Source: Streptomyces shenzhenensis (GTDB taxonomy: Bacteria > Actinomycetota > Actinomycetes > Streptomycetales > Streptomycetaceae). From it: DNA of 64,000 nucleotides. Numbering within the stretch: the stretch's first letter is position 1; every line of letters begins with the position of its first letter. The stretch is taken from positions 1 through 64,000 of the forward strand of contig NZ_PENI01000036.1 of NCBI RefSeq assembly GCF_003688995.1. The letters run 5' to 3'. The notes under the pieces were generated by a model that was given only the letters and a program-made list of their open reading frames with translations, was not told where the DNA came from and did no database searches. A program made the translations under genes and the position numbers. This document shows, piece after piece, positions 61,967 to 64,000 of this stretch.

Positions 61967-63559
61967 TCACTTGGCGGCAGCGGCCGGAGTGTCCTCGCCG
62001 AGCAGCTTGCCGTCGGAGGTCTCGAACTGCTTCTTGAAGTCCGCGATCGCGTCGGCCACGGCCGTCAGCGTGTCGTCGGACATCTTGCCGCCCTCCTTGA
62101 TGGAGGTCATGAGGCCCTGCTCCTTGCGGTGCAGGTACTCCAGCAGCTCCTTCTCGAAGCGGCGGATGTCGGCGACCGGCACGTCGTCCATCCGGCCGGT
62201 GGTGCCGGCCCAGACGGAGACGACCTGGTCCTCGGTGGCCATCGGCTGGTACTGGTCCTGCTTCAGCAGCTCGACCATGCGCTGACCGCGCTCCAGCTGG
62301 GCCTTGGAGGCGGCGTCCAGGTCGGAACCGAAGGCGGCGAACGCCTCCAGCTCACGGAACTGGGCGAGGTCCACGCGGAGCCGGCCGGAGACCTGCTTCA
62401 TGGCCTTGTGCTGGGCGGAGCCACCGACGCGGGAGACCGAGATACCGACGTTCAGGGCCGGCCGCTGACCGGCGTTGAACAGGTCGGACTCCAGGAAGCA
62501 CTGGCCGTCGGTGATGGAGATGACGTTGGTCGGGATGAACGCCGACACGTCGTTGGCCTTGGTCTCGACGATCGGCAGACCGGTCATCGAGCCGGCGCCC
62601 ATGTCGTCGGAGAGCTTGGCGCAGCGCTCCAGCAGCCGGGAGTGCAGGTAGAAGACGTCACCCGGGTAGGCCTCGCGGCCCGGCGGGCGGCGCAGCAGCA
62701 GGGAGACGGCGCGGTAGGCGTCGGCCTGCTTCGAGAGGTCGTCGAAGATGATCAGGACGTGCTTGCCGTGGTACATCCAGTGCTGGCCGATGGCCGAGCC
62801 GGTGTAGGGCGCCAGGTACTTGAAGCCGGCCGGGTCGGAGGCCGGGGCGGCGACGATGGTCGTGTACTCCAGCGCGCCGTTCTCCTCCAGCGCGCGGCGG
62901 ACCGACGCGATGGTGGAGCCCTTCTGGCCGATGGCGACGTAGATGCAGCGGACCTGCTTGTTCGGGTCGCCCGAGCGCCAGTTGTCGCGCTGGTTGATGA
63001 TCGTGTCGACGGCCAGGGCGGTCTTGCCGGTCTGGCGGTCGCCGATGATCAGCTGGCGCTGGCCGCGGCCGACCGGGGTCATCGCGTCGACGGCCTTGTA
63101 GCCCGTCTCCATCGGCTCGTGCACCGACTTGCGCTGCATGACCGTGGGGGCCTGCAGTTCGAGGGCGCGGCGGCCGTCGGTCTCGATGTCGCCGAGGCCG
63201 TCGATCGGGTTGCCGAGCGGGTCGACGACGCGGCCGAGGTAGCCCTCGCCGACCGCGACGGAGAGGACCTCACCGGTGCGCTGCACCGGCTGACCCTCCT
63301 CGATGCCGCTGAACTCACCGAGGACGATGGCACCGATCTCGCGCTCTTCCAGGTTCAGCGCGAGACCGAGGGTGCCGTCCTCGAACTTCAGCAGTTCGTT
63401 GGCCATGGCCGAGGGCAGGCCCTCGACCTTCGCGATGCCGTCGCCGGCAAGGGTGACCGTACCGACCTCCTCGCGCGAGGCCGCGTCCGGCTTGTACGAC
63501 TGGACGAAGTTCTCCAGCGCGTCCCGGATCTCCTCCGGCCGGATCGTGAGCTCCGCCAT
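61967..63559 (-). CDS. atpA: F1Fo ATP synthase alpha subunit
   Basis: A 530-residue regulatory nucleotide-binding subunit. The P-loop is GDRQTGKT (173-180), and the arginine-finger region is ISVSRVGGSAQ. The short C-terminal extension (ADFKKQFETSDGKLLGEDTPAAAAK) is typical of Actinobacteria. The start is ATG 63559 with AGGGAACCC upstream; the frame runs further but without conserved sequence. Confidence 0.97.
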   Translation of the reverse strand: MAELTIRPEEIRDALENFVQSYKPDAASREEVGTVTLAGDGIAKVEGLPSAMANELLKFEDGTLGLALNLEEREIGAIVLGEFSGIEEGQPVQRTGEVLSVAVGEGYLGRVVDPLGNPIDGLGDIETDGRRALELQAPTVMQRKSVHEPMETGYKAVDAMTPVGRGQRQLIIGDRQTGKTALAVDTIINQRDNWRSGDPNKQVRCIYVAIGQKGSTIASVRRALEENGALEYTTIVAAPASDPAGFKYLAPYTGSAIGQHWMYHGKHVLIIFDDLSKQADAYRAVSLLLRRPPGREAYPGDVFYLHSRLLERCAKLSDDMGAGSMTGLPIVETKANDVSAFIPTNVISITDGQCFLESDLFNAGQRPALNVGISVSRVGGSAQHKAMKQVSGRLRVDLAQFRELEAFAAFGSDLDAASKAQLERGQRMVELLKQDQYQPMATEDQVVSVWAGTTGRMDDVPVADIRRFEKELLEYLHRKEQGLMTSIKEGGKMSDDTLTAVADAIADFKKQFETSDGKLLGEDTPAAAAK

Positions 63560-63599
63560 CTGGGTTCCCTGCTCTCCTTGTTGGGCCCGAAGTTTCACT

Positions 63600-63622
63600 T
63601 GGGGGGATGGGGACTCCCCCCA
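63600..63622 (-). promoter_or_regulatory. Intercistronic hairpin between atpH and atpA
   Basis: TGGGGGG (63600-63606) pairs with CCCCCCA (63616-63622) in the 128-bp gap after atpH. Weak as a terminator; it may be an mRNA processing or stability element. Confidence 0.4.
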
Positions 63623-63687
63623 TCTGGAGGTGAATCCTCTGCACGGCCCAACCAGGGCCGCCATCAGTACTGCTTCTTGAGTTGCTG

Positions 63688-64000
63688 CTAGCCCGCCATG
63701 CGGCGGGCGGCGTCCTCCAGCCGGTCCGCGATCGAGCCGTTGATGACCTCGTCGCCGACCTGTACCCGGATACCGCCGACGACCGCCGGGTCCACATCGA
63801 GGTTGAGGTGCATCGTGCGGCCGTAGAGCTTCGCCAGGGCGGCGCCCAGGCGCCGCTTCTGTGTGTCGCTCAGCGGTACCGCCGAGGTGACGACGGCGAC
63901 CGTGCGGTCCCGGCGCTCGGCGGCGAGCTTGGAGAGGGCTTCGATTCCCGCTTCCAGGCTACGTCCACGCGGCACGGTCACGAGGCGCGTCACCAGACGC
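63688..64000 (-). CDS. atpH: F1Fo ATP synthase delta subunit, C-terminal part
   Basis: The frame is open at the right window edge and ends with TAG at 63688, giving about 104 C-terminal residues. The block VAVVTSAVPLSDTQKRRLGAALAKLYGRTMHLNLDVDPAVVGGIRVQVGDEVINGSIADRLEDAARRM is the conserved end of the OSCP/delta family that joins F1 to the peripheral stalk. In Actinobacteria this subunit can be fused to a b-type domain; that part is outside the window. Confidence 0.93.
   Translation of the reverse strand, partial: RLVTRLVTVPRGRSLEAGIEALSKLAAERRDRTVAVVTSAVPLSDTQKRRLGAALAKLYGRTMHLNLDVDPAVVGGIRVQVGDEVINGSIADRLEDAARRMAG

Overview
The window is a piece of a Streptomyces chromosome core. The GC content is very high with GC-rich third codon positions, GTG and TTG starts are common, and several landmark genes are Streptomyces-specific: scy and filP, a chiS-chiR-chiC cluster with the paired chitinase promoter repeat, and DUF6230/DUF6114 genes. 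From memory the gene order follows the S. coelicolor region between the second glgB and the atp operon (scy = SCO5397, filP = SCO5396, chiC = SCO5376); this was not checked by search. I see no prophage, insertion sequence, CRISPR array, tRNA or rRNA gene. Nearly all of the DNA looks like ordinary core genome.

Layout. 0-3.4 kb: the end of glgB, helD, and a coupled MerR/thioredoxin pair. A perfect-looking promoter and a terminator 95 nt apart between helD and the thioredoxin gene predict an unannotated small RNA. 3.4-8.1 kb: the remnant of an MFS exporter, a DctA-type dicarboxylate symporter, and a divergent CitA/DcuS-type two-component system. 8.1-11.4 kb: a sugar ABC importer (binding protein and two permeases, no ATPase). 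11.4-17.5 kb: a central carbon block with pfkA divergent from pta-ackA, then pyk. 17.6-22 kb: a DUF6230/DUF6114/Ser-rich secreted module and a CnoX-like thioredoxin-TPR protein. 22-33 kb: a regulator-rich stretch (TetR, MarR, ArsR-like, TetR, MarR) around icmA, an MFS exporter, two DUF3817 membrane proteins, an SRPBCC protein, a thiamine-binding-type protein and three tandem AIM24 paralogues. 33-36.4 kb: a degenerate intergenic repeat array, then meaB, a thiolase gene and mce.

36.5-45.7 kb: the polarity cytoskeleton genes scy and filP, then two tandem paralogous ABC exporter pairs. 45.7-53.8 kb: small conserved actinobacterial genes, an LLM oxidoreductase, nucS, a large membrane STAND-like ATPase with an Arg in place of the P-loop Lys, a STAS protein lacking the usual phospho-Ser, 3-hydroxybutyryl-CoA dehydrogenase, and a PduO-type cobalamin adenosyltransferase. 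53.8-58.4 kb: a membrane protein and chiS-chiR-chiC. 58.4-64 kb, minus strand: atpH (partial), atpA, atpG, atpD, atpC, then DUF2550.

How the genes work together. Three metabolic themes recur. (i) Glycolysis and acetate overflow: pfkA, pyk, pta, ackA. (ii) B12-dependent short-chain acyl-CoA metabolism spread over 30 kb: icmA, meaB, mce, thiolase, hydroxyacyl-CoA dehydrogenase, cobalamin adenosyltransferase. (iii) Carbon scavenging: glgB, a sugar ABC importer, dctA with its sensor, and chiC with its sensor. The most notable non-coding signals are the predicted sRNA beside helD, twin palindromic operators inside the SRPBCC-tetR promoter, perfect palindromes beside tetR, icmA and pyk, a set of genes whose -10 box sits 6-7 nt before the start codon (leaderless mRNAs), a 22-bp perfect hairpin after atpC, and the repeat array at 33.1-33.5 kb.
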